Below are positions 45,942 to 54,991 of a stretch of DNA of 55,480 bases, in pieces. Position numbers and translations under genes: made by a program. Origin of the DNA: an uncultured Burkholderiales bacterium (lineage in GTDB: Bacteria > Pseudomonadota > Gammaproteobacteria > Burkholderiales > Burkholderiaceae_C); NCBI GenBank assembly GCA_903870145.1, contig CAIQBO010000008.1, positions 1 through 55,480 of the forward strand. The letters run 5' to 3'. The notes under the pieces are model-generated. The model saw only the letters and a list, made by a program, of their open reading frames with translations. It had not been told where the DNA came from and did not search any database. Numbering within the stretch: position 1 is the first letter of the stretch; every line of letters starts with the position of its first letter.

Positions 45942-47182
45942 TCTGGAAGTTTTTTGAGATTTCGCAGGTGCGGCCGCAGACCTGCTATCACGGCCACCAG
46001 CAAGGTGCCTGCCCCTGCGCAGGCCAGGGAAGAGCGCATGCCCCAGTGCTCTGCCATCCAGCCGCCGATCACAGCGCCCGGGCCGGCTGGCAGCAAGATC
46101 AACCAGCGCATGGTGGTGGTCATGCGGCCCAGCAGTTCAGTGGGGGTGAGCGATTGACGCAGTGACAAAAAATTAACAAACAGCAAGGTAGCGCCCCAGC
46201 TGAAGCACAGAAGCATCCAAGAAAACAACAAAATGCTGGGCAGCAGGCCTTCTAGCAACAGCATCAACAGCCACCCCATGGAGGTAATGGCAATACCACT
46301 GACCAAAGCCGGGCCAGGCCCTAGTCGCGAGGACAGTTTGGGCCCGGCCATGCCGCCCAAAATCGAGCCCAGACCCAAAGCCACAAAGCTCAATGAAACC
46401 CAGGTCTCGCTCAAGCCCAAATCTTTCACGGCATAAATAATTTGTACTGACAAAGCCAGTTGCGCAAAAAATTGCCAAGCCCCCACGGTGGCGGCCATCT
46501 CAATCAAGAGTGGGTTGGATTTAACGAAACGCAAACCCGACATCAATTCAGCTCGAAACGAGCGCTGCTTCCAACTGGCGCGGCTGGGCACGACTTCGTG
46601 AATGCGAATGCCCTTGAGCATCAGCACTGAGCCAATCAATAAGAGCGCGTCCATGATCAAGGCCAATGGTGCGCCCAACACGCGGATCAAGATGCCCGCC
46701 ATTCCAGGGCCTAAAACTTCCGCAGCAGACCCGGCAATGGCGTTTTGTGAATACGCTTGAACCAAATTGTCTCGGCCCACCAATTGCGTTAAAACAATTT
46801 GCGAAGCGGAACCCGCAATGGTGTAGACCGTGCCCAAGCCAAAGCACACGGCATACATCAGGCCCATGGTCAGAAAATCAAGCGACCAAGCCAAGGGAAT
46901 CAGCAGCAAGAGCAAGCCCATCATGATCTCGCCTGCAATGTAGATGGGCAATTTTTGTAAGCGATCGAGCAAAACGCCACCGGGCAAAGACAACAAGACG
47001 AAAGGGGCAATTTCCATGGCGGTCAGCCAGCCCATCTGACTGGGGCTGGCATTGAGCAAGAAAACCGCAGTCAAAGGCAGGGCGAGCATGGTGATCTGCC
47101 CGCCTAAGTTGCTCAAAAAAATGGACAACCACATGCGCCGGTAGCCGGGGATGTTGAACAATGGACTGTGAAAGGGCGTCAT
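45932..47182 (-). CDS. MFS transporter (EntS-like, MFS_3 family)
   Basis: A 416-residue, 12-helix major facilitator protein. I chose ATG 47182 (MTPFHSPLFNIPGYRRMWLS). The longer frame would run back through the tRNA-Ser gene and its terminator. FLSNLGGQITMLALPLTAV in helix 1 and a PGGVLLDRLQK loop between helices 2 and 3 match the MFS_3 drug/siderophore exporter group. Substrate unknown. The two halves join at a basic loop near residue 195. Its 3' end overlaps the degenerate ABC ATPase gene tail to tail. Confidence 0.88.
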   Translation of the reverse strand: MTPFHSPLFNIPGYRRMWLSIFLSNLGGQITMLALPLTAVFLLNASPSQMGWLTAMEIAPFVLLSLPGGVLLDRLQKLPIYIAGEIMMGLLLLLIPLAWSLDFLTMGLMYAVCFGLGTVYTIAGSASQIVLTQLVGRDNLVQAYSQNAIAGSAAEVLGPGMAGILIRVLGAPLALIMDALLLIGSVLMLKGIRIHEVVPSRASWKQRSFRAELMSGLRFVKSNPLLIEMAATVGAWQFFAQLALSVQIIYAVKDLGLSETWVSLSFVALGLGSILGGMAGPKLSSRLGPGPALVSGIAITSMGWLLMLLLEGLLPSILLFSWMLLCFSWGATLLFVNFLSLRQSLTPTELLGRMTTTMRWLILLPAGPGAVIGGWMAEHWGMRSSLACAGAGTLLVAVIAGLRPHLRNLKKLPDQT

Positions 47183-47193
47183 GGGTGTAGCAA

Positions 47194-47229
47194 AAAACCC
47201 CGCAGAGATATCGGCTCTGGCGGGGTTTT
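47194..47229 (-). terminator. Rho-independent terminator downstream of tRNA-Ser
   Basis: AAAACCCCGC and GCGGGGTTTT flank an inner AGAG/CTCT pairing with one bulged base. Read on the minus strand, it follows the tRNA 3' end by 7 bases and is followed by a T-run. Because it is symmetrical it could also work on the plus strand. It separates the tRNA transcript from the MFS gene. Confidence 0.85.
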
Positions 47230-47236
47230 GATTTTC

Positions 47237-47326
47237 TGGCGGAGCAGGCGGGATTCGAACCCGCGGTGGGGATAAACCCACACACGCTTTCCAGGCGTGC
47301 GACTTAAACCACTCATCCACCGCTCC
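47237..47326 (-). tRNA. tRNA-Ser (anticodon GGA)
   Basis: A 90-base tRNA including an encoded CCA end. Acceptor stem GGAGCGG pairs with CTGCTCC (one G-T pair). The anticodon loop reads CTGGAAA, giving anticodon GGA for UCC/UCU serine codons. A long variable arm (class II) and a T-loop GGTTCGAATCC are present. Discriminator base G73 fits serine. Confidence 0.96.
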
Positions 47327-47335
47327 GAACCTTTG

Positions 47336-47341
47336 ATTATA
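47336..47341 (-). promoter_or_regulatory. -10 element for tRNA-Ser
   Basis: On the minus strand this reads TATAAT, a perfect sigma-70 -10 hexamer, ending 10 bases before the tRNA 5' end. No good -35 hexamer is visible at the usual spacing. Confidence 0.6.
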
Positions 47342-47447
47342 ACAGTGCACATTCGCAACAAATGACCGCTCCGACTGATTCGGGCCCGTTTATTCCTTAC
47401 ACTTCGCGCTTCGATTCAACAATTTTGGCCCAGACTTGGAGCTGTCC

Positions 47448-49721
47448 ATGAAATTCCGTTTTCCGATTGTCATCATCGACGAAGACTACCGCTCTGAGAA
47501 CACCTCAGGTTTGGGCATTCGTGCTTTGGCGCAAGCCATTGAAACTGAAGGCTTTGAAGTCTTAGGCGCCACCAGTTATGGCGACCTGTCGCAGTTTGCG
47601 CAGCAGCAGTCCAGGGCCAGTGCGTTCATCTTGTCCATTGACGACGAAGAGTTCACACCCGGCCCCGATCTGGACCCGGCCGTTTTGAGTTTGCGAGCTT
47701 TCATTGAAGAGGTGCGCCGCAAAAATGCCGATGTGCCGATTTACATTTACGGCGAAACCAAAACCTCGCGCCATATTCCCAATGACATCTTGCGCGAATT
47801 GCATGGCTTCATTCACATGTTTGAAGACACGCCAGAATTTGTCTCGCGCCACATCATTCGCGAAGCAAAGAGTTATTTGGAAGGCTTGCAACCCCCATTT
47901 TTCAAAGCCTTGCTCGACTACGCCGAAGACGGCTCTTACTCTTGGCATTGTCCAGGGCACTCCGGCGGCGTGGCATTTTTGAAAAGCCCTGTGGGCCAGA
48001 TGTACCACCAGTTTTATGGCGAGAACATGCTGCGCGCAGACGTTTGCAATGCCGTTGAGGAACTGGGCCAATTGCTCGATCACAACGGCGCCATTGGAGA
48101 AAGCGAGCGCAATGCTGCACGCATTTTCAACGCCGACCATTGCTTTTTCGTGACCAACGGCACTAGCACGTCCAACAAAATAGTCTGGCACCATGCCGTG
48201 GCCCCAGGCGATGTGGTGGTGGTCGACCGCAACTGCCACAAGTCCATTTTGCACGCCATCATCATGACGGGTGCCATTCCAGTTTTCTTAAAACCCACGC
48301 GCAATCACTTCGGCATCATTGGACCCATCCCTCAGAGCGAATTTGAGGTTGCCAACATCCAGGCGAAGATCAAAGCCAATCCGCTTTTAAAAGGTGTGGA
48401 CGCCAAAAAAGTTAAGCCGCGTGTGATGACCCTGACCCAGTCCACCTACGACGGTGTTTTGTACAACACCGAGACCATCAAGGGCATGCTCGATGGCTAC
48501 GTGGAGAACTTGCATTTTGACGAAGCATGGTTGCCCCATGCGGCCTTTCACCCTTTTTACGGCACCTACCACGCCATGGGCAAAAAGCGCTCACGCCCCA
48601 AAAATTCGCTGGTGTATGCCACGCAGTCGATTCACAAATTGCTGGCCGGTATCAGCCAAGCCAGCCACGTGCTGATTCAAGACTCGCAAAACACCAAGTT
48701 GGACAGGCACTTGTTCAACGAGGCTTATTTGATGCACACCAGCACCAGTCCGCAGTACAGCATCATTGCCAGCTGCGACGTGGCCGCCGCCATGATGGAG
48801 CCTCCCGGTGGCACGGCCTTGGTGGAGGAAAGCATTGCCGAAGCACTTGATTTTCGCCGTGCTATGCGCAAGGTCGACGACGAGTTCGGCAAAGATTGGT
48901 GGTTCAAAGTTTGGGGCCCTGAGAACTTGGTGGACGAAGGCATTGGTCGCGCTGAAGACTGGATCATTCGAAGCGACTCGCGCAAGAAGGGCAGCAAATG
49001 GCACGGTTTTGGTCAAATGGCAGATGGCTTCAACATGCTCGACCCGATCAAGGCGACCATCGTCACGCCGGGTTTGAATTTGGACGGTAAGTTTGACAAG
49101 ACCGGCATCCCCGCTTCTGTGCTCACCAAGTTTTTAACCGAGCACGGTGTGGTGGTTGAAAAGACGGGCTTGTACAGCTTTTTCATCATGTTCACCATCG
49201 GCATCACCAAGGGCCGTTGGAACTCTTTGCTCACGGCTTTGCAACAGTTCAAAGACGACTACGACCGCAACCAACCCATGTGGCGCATCATGCCCGAGTT
49301 CTGCCAAAAGCAGCCCAAATATGAGCGCATGGGCTTGCGTGATTTGTGCCAACACATTCACGCCTTGTATGCCAAGTACGACATTGCACGCTTGACCACC
49401 GAGATGTATTTGTCAGACCTGACACCCGCCATGACGCCCGCAGATGCGTACGCACAAATTGCCCGGCGTCAAACACAGCGCGTGCCCATTGACGAACTCG
49501 AAGGCCGAATCACTGTGGGGCTTGTGACGCCTTACCCGCCTGGCATTCCCTTGTTGGTGCCCGGTGAAGTGTTCAATAAAAAGATCGTTGATTATTTGAA
49601 ATTCTCACGCGAGTTCAACAGCCAATGCCCTGGCTTTGAAACCGACATTCACGGCCTGGTTGAAGAGACCGGACCCGATGGCGTGAAAGGCTATTTCGCC
49701 GATTGCGTGCGAGCAACTTGA
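47448..49721 (+). CDS. Arginine/lysine/ornithine decarboxylase
   Basis: A 757-residue PLP-dependent decarboxylase of the inducible Orn/Lys/Arg type (fold type I). ATG 47448 has GGAG seven bases upstream; the four-codon TTG extension is less likely. Parts: N-terminal wing/receiver-like domain (1-130), the large PLP domain with SWHCPGHSGG and the PLP lysine in QSIHKLLAGIS (Lys397), and a C-terminal domain (LTPAMTPADAY region). It produces a polyamine or agmatine/cadaverine, consuming a proton. Which amino acid it uses cannot be fixed by eye; close Burkholderiales relatives are usually named arginine/lysine decarboxylase. The RND efflux genes follow directly. Confidence 0.93.
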   Translation: MKFRFPIVIIDEDYRSENTSGLGIRALAQAIETEGFEVLGATSYGDLSQFAQQQSRASAFILSIDDEEFTPGPDLDPAVLSLRAFIEEVRRKNADVPIYIYGETKTSRHIPNDILRELHGFIHMFEDTPEFVSRHIIREAKSYLEGLQPPFFKALLDYAEDGSYSWHCPGHSGGVAFLKSPVGQMYHQFYGENMLRADVCNAVEELGQLLDHNGAIGESERNAARIFNADHCFFVTNGTSTSNKIVWHHAVAPGDVVVVDRNCHKSILHAIIMTGAIPVFLKPTRNHFGIIGPIPQSEFEVANIQAKIKANPLLKGVDAKKVKPRVMTLTQSTYDGVLYNTETIKGMLDGYVENLHFDEAWLPHAAFHPFYGTYHAMGKKRSRPKNSLVYATQSIHKLLAGISQASHVLIQDSQNTKLDRHLFNEAYLMHTSTSPQYSIIASCDVAAAMMEPPGGTALVEESIAEALDFRRAMRKVDDEFGKDWWFKVWGPENLVDEGIGRAEDWIIRSDSRKKGSKWHGFGQMADGFNMLDPIKATIVTPGLNLDGKFDKTGIPASVLTKFLTEHGVVVEKTGLYSFFIMFTIGITKGRWNSLLTALQQFKDDYDRNQPMWRIMPEFCQKQPKYERMGLRDLCQHIHALYAKYDIARLTTEMYLSDLTPAMTPADAYAQIARRQTQRVPIDELEGRITVGLVTPYPPGIPLLVPGEVFNKKIVDYLKFSREFNSQCPGFETDIHGLVEETGPDGVKGYFADCVRAT

Positions 49722-49748
49722 TTGCCTTACAAGAACGGACAATACACG

Positions 49749-50867
49749 GTGAGTCAAAAAAGTTTTTTCATCGCATTCCTTGTTTTGGCTCTGATGGGCG
49801 CGGGCGCTGGCACTTGGAAGTGGATCCGCGATAAAGACGCAGAAAAAGATAAAAAACCAGAATTGGTCAAAGTTTTCCATGCCAATGAGCTCACGCAGCC
49901 CAAGTTGCAAGCATTGAGTGGGCGCGTGGACATGTCTGGCGTTTTGCAGGCCACGGAGTCTGCAACGCTGCGCGCTAAAACAACTGGCACTTTGCTGCGA
50001 CTTCATGTGAGCGAAGGCAGTGTCGTGCGCGCAGGGCAATTACTGGCCGAAATCGACACGGTTGATTTGAAAACACGCGTGCTTGAACGCGAAGCTGCCA
50101 CGCAAGCGGCCAAACAAGCCTTCCAATTGGCGCAGGTTCAGCACAAAGCCAATGTGGATCTGGCGCAAAAAGGGTTTATTTCAGACACCGCCTTGAGCAG
50201 TTCACTGTCTTCAGTGGCGTCAGCCCAAGCGCAACTCAAAGCAGCGGAGAGCTTGTCGGTTGCCTTGCAAAAACAAATAGCAGAGGCGGTCGTGACTGCG
50301 CCATTTGATGGGGTCGTCTCCAAACGCAGCGCACTGGTGGGCGAAAAACTCAGCGTGGAACAAGAAATCCTCAGTTTGGTGAACCCTCACAAACTGGAGC
50401 TCAAAGCCGTGGTGGACGCTGCAGCTGGCCGACACCTCAAGCCTGGGCAAGCCCTGCGCGTCAAGCTCGAAGGCCTGGATCAAGAGGTGCCCGCGGTGAT
50501 CGTGCGCCTGAGTCCTGGCAACGACACAGGCAGCCGAGGCTTGCCAGTTTTCTTGCGCTTAGGCCATTTGCCTGCGCCACTGCTTGCACAAGTGCGGCCC
50601 GGCTTATTGGGCCAAGCCAGTTGGGTCTACGCGCTGTCCGCGCAGGGCCTCACAGTGCCAGTCACTGCGGTTCAAAATGAGAGCGGAAAAACCATTGTGT
50701 GGGTGATCACCCATGGCGTGCTCAACCGCCGCTCGGTCACACCCGGCGTGAAAGATGCCGATGGCCTGCGCGTGTATGTGCTCGAAGGCTTAGGCCCAGA
50801 GGAGTCAATTTTGGCCTTGCGCTTCGAAGGTTTGAAAGACGGCGCCAAAGTCGAGGTCAAGCCTTAA
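49749..50867 (+). CDS. RND efflux periplasmic adaptor subunit
   Basis: A 372-residue membrane fusion protein. I chose GTG 49749 (SQKSFFIAFLVLALMGAGAG), nine bases after a weak GGA. TTG 49722, directly after the decarboxylase stop, is the alternative. An N-terminal membrane anchor leads to a lipoyl/biotinyl-like domain (LRLHVSEGSVVRAGQLLAEID), an alpha-helical hairpin (about 100-170), and beta-barrel and membrane-proximal domains (VVSKRSALVGEKLSVEQEI). It bridges the RND pump to an outer-membrane channel, which is not in the window. The stop overlaps the RND gene start (TAATG). Confidence 0.9.
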   Translation: MSQKSFFIAFLVLALMGAGAGTWKWIRDKDAEKDKKPELVKVFHANELTQPKLQALSGRVDMSGVLQATESATLRAKTTGTLLRLHVSEGSVVRAGQLLAEIDTVDLKTRVLEREAATQAAKQAFQLAQVQHKANVDLAQKGFISDTALSSSLSSVASAQAQLKAAESLSVALQKQIAEAVVTAPFDGVVSKRSALVGEKLSVEQEILSLVNPHKLELKAVVDAAAGRHLKPGQALRVKLEGLDQEVPAVIVRLSPGNDTGSRGLPVFLRLGHLPAPLLAQVRPGLLGQASWVYALSAQGLTVPVTAVQNESGKTIVWVITHGVLNRRSVTPGVKDADGLRVYVLEGLGPEESILALRFEGLKDGAKVEVKP

Positions 50868-53800
50868 TGTGGATCACACGGGTTTCTATTGCGCGGCCTG
50901 TGTTTGCCGTGATGGTGATGTTCGCATTGTGTGTTTTAGGGGTCTTTTCATACATCAAATTAGGCGTCGAACAATTGCCAGATTTGAATTTGCCCGTGGC
51001 CTATGTGGATGTTTTGTACCCTGGTGCTTCGCCTCAATCGGTGGAAGAGGAAATCACCAAGCGTGTTGAAGAAGCCTTGAACGGCATTGCAGGCGTCAAG
51101 CGCATCACCTCCCGCTCTTTTGAAGGCCGCAGTCAAACCGCTGTGGAGTTCAATTTGAATGCCAATATGGCGCGCGGCATGCAAGACGTTCGCGACAAAA
51201 TTGCGGCCATTCAAGCCGCTTTCCCCAAAGACGCCAAAACGCCTTTGGTGCTGCGCGTGAACAACGAGTCGTCCGAGCCTGTGGCTGTGATCGGCCTGCT
51301 GTCATCGAGCAAATCCCACAGAGATTTGTCGATGCTGGCCGAGTTGCAAGTGGTGCGCCGCTTGCAACGCATTGACGGCGTGGCGTTCATCAATATCTCG
51401 GGCAATGCCACGCGTGAAATCCGCATTGACTTGAACCAACAAAAATTGCGTGCGCATTCGGTGTTGCCAAGCGACATCAGTGCCGCGCTGCGAAATCAAA
51501 ACCAAGATGCCCCGATTGGTTTGATTTCCAACGACACACAAGACGGTATTTTGCGCATGGAAGGGCGCGCCACAAACTACCTCGACTTGAACGCCGTGGT
51601 GGTGCAGCAGCGCAACGCTTTTCCTGTGGCCGTGGGCGATTTGGGCCATTTGTACATGCGTGAGAGAGAGTTCGACAGTTTGGCCCGCATCAACACGCAA
51701 AGAGCCATCAGCATCGAAGTGTTCAAGCAGCAAGATGCCAACATCGTGAGCACAGGTGAGGGCGTCAAACAGGCCTTGGAAGAATTGAAAAAACAGCTGC
51801 CCTCCGACATCGAACTGCGCGTGATCAATTTGTCCAGTGATGGGGTCAAAGACTCTTTGGTCGGTGTGCAGCGCACCTTGATCGAAGGCGCACTCTTGAC
51901 AGTGGCCATCGTCTTGTTGTTCTTGAAATCTTGGCGCAGCACCGTGATCACGGGCTTGACCTTGCCCATTGCCGTGGTCTCCAGTTTCATTGCCGTGCAG
52001 GCCTTTGGCTTTACCTTGAATTTCATGACCATGATGGCTTTGTCCTTGTGCATCGGTTTGTTGGTGGACGATGCCATCGTGGTGCGCGAGAACATCGTCA
52101 GGCACTTGGCCATGGGCAAGTCGCACATGGATGCAGCCCGTGAGGGCACTGAAGAGATCGGTTTGGCCGTGCTCGCCACCACCTTTGCCATCTGCGCCGT
52201 GTTCGTGCCTATGGCCTTCATGGACGGCATTGTGGGCCGCTTGTTTTTCCCCTTTGGCATCACGGTGGTGGTGGCCGTGATCATCTCTCTCTTGGTCAGT
52301 TTCACGCTCGACCCCATGCTTTCCAGCGTTTGGGCTGAGCCCAAAGACGCCAGCTTGCTCAAGGTGCCTGTTCTTGGGTTTTTGATTCGACGTGTCGACC
52401 GATTCATGGCCCTGAGTCATGCCCTGTACGAGAAGTTGATTCACTGGATATTTGCGGAATCCAAATGGGTGTGGGGGCGCTGGATCAAGGTCTCACACAG
52501 GGCCTTGGTGTTGGGCTTGGCTGCGCTGAGTTTGTTGGTGGCGTTTGCATTGGCAAGCGTTGTGGGCACTGAATTTATTCCGCAGACCGACCGAGGTCTG
52601 ATCCAAATTACCATGCGCTTGCCCGTGGGTTCGAGCTTGCCCCGAAGCAGCGAAAAACTCAAACAAGTTGAAGAGGCCATTCGCACATTGCCCGAGGTCA
52701 CCACCATGGTCACCGTGATCGGTGGCAGTGATGCAGGTTTCTTGGTGGGCCGCAACCAAGCGGCATTGAACATTGTTTTAAAGCCACGCGCAGAGCGAGC
52801 ACGCAGTCAAAAACAAATCGAAGATGCCATGCGCAAACTGACTGCGCCCATATCGGGCATTGAAGTCACCATTGGCATGGACCGTCCGATCTACATCGCT
52901 GTTTTAGGCAACGACGCACAACGACTGGCCGAATTCAGTCAAAGTTTTGCAGAAAAAATCAAAACCATTCCTGGCATTGTCGATGTGGACTTGTCGGTCA
53001 AGCCCGGCCTGACGGCCTACAGCGTCAAGCTGGACGATTTGGCTGCGCGTGAATTGGGCTTGAACGCCAGCCAAGTGGGCGCAGCTTTGCGCGCCTACAT
53101 CAATGGTGAAATCGCTACCACCTGGTTGGCGGGTGACGGGGAACAAATTCAAGTGGTTTTGCGTTTGCCCCAAGCAGACCGACAGCAATTGGCTCAGATC
53201 GGCAAATTGCCTGTGGCCTTCAGCAAAGATGGCCAAGCCATTGAGCTGTCGCGCGTTGCGAAAATTGAGCCCACGGCCAACCCGGAAGTGATCCGAAGGC
53301 AAAACCTGATGCGTCGCGAAGCCATATTTGCCGGCGTGCAAGGCCGCCCCTCTGGCGATGTGGGGCAGCAGGTGCAAGACATGATGAAGGCCACGGCCTT
53401 GCCTGAGGGCATTTACTTTGATTTAGGCGGCTCAACCAAAGACCAGAAGGATGCCTTTTCCGCCATCACCAGCGCCATGCTGATGGCCGTCTTGTTCATC
53501 TACATTGTCTTGGCCAGCCAATTCAACAGCTTCAAGCAACCCATTGCCATCATGGCCTCCTTGCCCTTGGCAATGATTGGCGTGATGCTTGCATTGCTGA
53601 TCACGGGCACCACGCTGAATTTGTTTTCCATGATTGGCATGGTCATGCTGATGGGCTTGGTCACTAAAAACGCCATTTTGTTGCTCGATTTCGCCAACGG
53701 TGCGCGCCTACGTGGCCTCAAAGTCAAAGAGGCCTTGCTGGAGGCTGGCCAGGTGCGCATGCGCCCCATCATGATGACCACCTTCGCTATGATTTTTGGC

Positions 53801-53956
53801 ATGCTGCCCTTGGCGCTGGCCTTGAATGAGGGGGGTGAGTTGCAAGCCGGTATGGGGCGCGCCATCATCGGTGGGGTGATCACTTCCGCCCTTCTGACTT
53901 TGGTGGTTGTGCCCGTCATTTACTCTTACCTGATCAAAGACGAACCCGCGCCATGA
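50867..53956 (+). CDS. RND efflux transporter permease
   Basis: A 1029-residue AcrB/MexF-family proton-driven exporter. ATG 50867 overlaps the adaptor gene stop by one base (TAATG); the 56 additional upstream codons of the open frame lie within the adaptor gene. MWITRVSIARPVFAVMVMF starts the first helix. GLLVDDAIVVREN in helix 4 has the paired aspartates of the proton relay. Two porter domains (about 40-330 and 565-860) and 12 membrane helices match the family, and the last helix segment ends in VVPVIYSYLIKDEP. Substrate unknown; adjacency to a decarboxylase does not define it. Confidence 0.95.
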   Translation: MWITRVSIARPVFAVMVMFALCVLGVFSYIKLGVEQLPDLNLPVAYVDVLYPGASPQSVEEEITKRVEEALNGIAGVKRITSRSFEGRSQTAVEFNLNANMARGMQDVRDKIAAIQAAFPKDAKTPLVLRVNNESSEPVAVIGLLSSSKSHRDLSMLAELQVVRRLQRIDGVAFINISGNATREIRIDLNQQKLRAHSVLPSDISAALRNQNQDAPIGLISNDTQDGILRMEGRATNYLDLNAVVVQQRNAFPVAVGDLGHLYMREREFDSLARINTQRAISIEVFKQQDANIVSTGEGVKQALEELKKQLPSDIELRVINLSSDGVKDSLVGVQRTLIEGALLTVAIVLLFLKSWRSTVITGLTLPIAVVSSFIAVQAFGFTLNFMTMMALSLCIGLLVDDAIVVRENIVRHLAMGKSHMDAAREGTEEIGLAVLATTFAICAVFVPMAFMDGIVGRLFFPFGITVVVAVIISLLVSFTLDPMLSSVWAEPKDASLLKVPVLGFLIRRVDRFMALSHALYEKLIHWIFAESKWVWGRWIKVSHRALVLGLAALSLLVAFALASVVGTEFIPQTDRGLIQITMRLPVGSSLPRSSEKLKQVEEAIRTLPEVTTMVTVIGGSDAGFLVGRNQAALNIVLKPRAERARSQKQIEDAMRKLTAPISGIEVTIGMDRPIYIAVLGNDAQRLAEFSQSFAEKIKTIPGIVDVDLSVKPGLTAYSVKLDDLAARELGLNASQVGAALRAYINGEIATTWLAGDGEQIQVVLRLPQADRQQLAQIGKLPVAFSKDGQAIELSRVAKIEPTANPEVIRRQNLMRREAIFAGVQGRPSGDVGQQVQDMMKATALPEGIYFDLGGSTKDQKDAFSAITSAMLMAVLFIYIVLASQFNSFKQPIAIMASLPLAMIGVMLALLITGTTLNLFSMIGMVMLMGLVTKNAILLLDFANGARLRGLKVKEALLEAGQVRMRPIMMTTFAMIFGMLPLALALNEGGELQAGMGRAIIGGVITSALLTLVVVPVIYSYLIKDEPAP

Positions 53957-53981
53957 TGGCCGTATGAAGGGCCTGTGGCGG

Positions 53982-53997
53982 CTGCGCCATGGCGCAG
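53982..53997. repeat. 16-bp perfect palindrome upstream of fabI
   Basis: CTGCGCCATGGCGCAG, able to form a 6-bp stem with a CATG loop. It lies between the RND gene and fabI, 48 bases before the fabI ATG. There is no T-run, so it is either a weak terminator or a protein-binding site. Confidence 0.4.
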
Positions 53998-54045
53998 GGT
54001 GGGCTCATGTCAAAATACAAGCTCTTAAACCAATGAAGATTTGAA

Positions 54046-54840
54046 ATGAGCTTTCTCTCGGGTAAAAAAATTCTCATCACGGGCTTGTTGTCCAACCGGT
54101 CGATTGCCTACGGCATTGCCAAAGCTTGCCACGACCAGGGAGCGCAACTGGCCTTCAGTTACGTGGGTGAGCGGTTCAAGCAGCGCACGGCTGAATTTGC
54201 CGCCGAATTCAATTCAGCGTTGATTTTTGACTGTGATGTTGCAGATGACACACAAATTCAAGCCATGTTTGAAAATTTATCTGCCCACTGGCCCCAATTG
54301 GATGGCTTTGTGCACAGCATAGGCTTTGCACCGCGGGAGGCCATTGCTGGTGATTTCCTCGATGGTCTGAGCCGCGAGGCGTTCAAGGTGGCCCATGACA
54401 TCAGTGCTTACAGTTTCCCGGCCATGGCCAAAGCGGCACTGCCTTACCTCAGCCCAGGGGCGGCCTTATTGACTTTGACCTACCTGGGCTCGACCCGAGT
54501 GGTGCCTAGTTACAACACCATGGGCTTGGCCAAAGCCTCTTTGGAGGCCTCGGTGCGCTATTTGGCCGATTCTTTGGGCCCTAAAAACATCCGTGTCAAC
54601 GGCATCAGCGCCGGCCCCATCAAAACCTTGGCGGCCAGCGGCATCAAGGGCTTTGGCAAGATTCTGAGTGTGGTGGCTTGTGCTGCGCCCCTTCGGCGCA
54701 ATGTCACCATCGAGGAGGTTGGCAACGTTGCCGCCTTCTTGCTGAGCCCTTTGGCCTCGGGGGTTTCGGCGGAAATTGTCTATGTGGACGGTGGTTTCAG
54801 CCAAGTCATGGGTGGCTTTGCGCCCGAAGCAAGTGATTGA
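54046..54840 (+). CDS. fabI: Enoyl-[acyl-carrier-protein] reductase FabI
   Basis: A 264-residue short-chain dehydrogenase that reduces enoyl-ACP with NADH in fatty acid elongation. The cofactor site reads ITGLLSNRSIAYGIA (11-25). Tyr146, Tyr156 and Lys163 lie at the same numbers as in E. coli FabI (TYLGS and YNTMGLAKA), and SIGFAP places Gly93. All residues are as expected for a functional FabI. It is separated from the RND gene by 89 bases and from the TonB-receptor gene by 151 bases, and is probably transcribed alone. Confidence 0.97.
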   Translation: MSFLSGKKILITGLLSNRSIAYGIAKACHDQGAQLAFSYVGERFKQRTAEFAAEFNSALIFDCDVADDTQIQAMFENLSAHWPQLDGFVHSIGFAPREAIAGDFLDGLSREAFKVAHDISAYSFPAMAKAALPYLSPGAALLTLTYLGSTRVVPSYNTMGLAKASLEASVRYLADSLGPKNIRVNGISAGPIKTLAASGIKGFGKILSVVACAAPLRRNVTIEEVGNVAAFLLSPLASGVSAEIVYVDGGFSQVMGGFAPEASD

Positions 54841-54991
54841 AACACCAAGGGTTGCGCGGTTAGAGGAGTGAATTTTCGGGCGCATTATATTCCAAATGAG
54901 TGAAAATTTTATTTAGAAAAAACCCTTATCTTTTTTTCGTGACAAATGTGTGAACATGTGAGTTGTTTCAATCACTGTTGGAGTTTATTAA

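Noticed and set aside
47183..47350. N-terminal extension of the MFS transporter
   Set aside because: It would translate through tRNA-Ser and a terminator; ATG 47182 gives a normal MFS start.
51302..52444. 380-residue His/Gln-rich minus-strand ORF
   Set aside because: Lies entirely opposite the RND permease gene, whose frame shows full family conservation; composition is typical of an antisense shadow.
53957..54045. Nine-codon ORF MSKYKLLNQ just before fabI
   Set aside because: Too short, with no ribosome binding site I could identify; probably chance.
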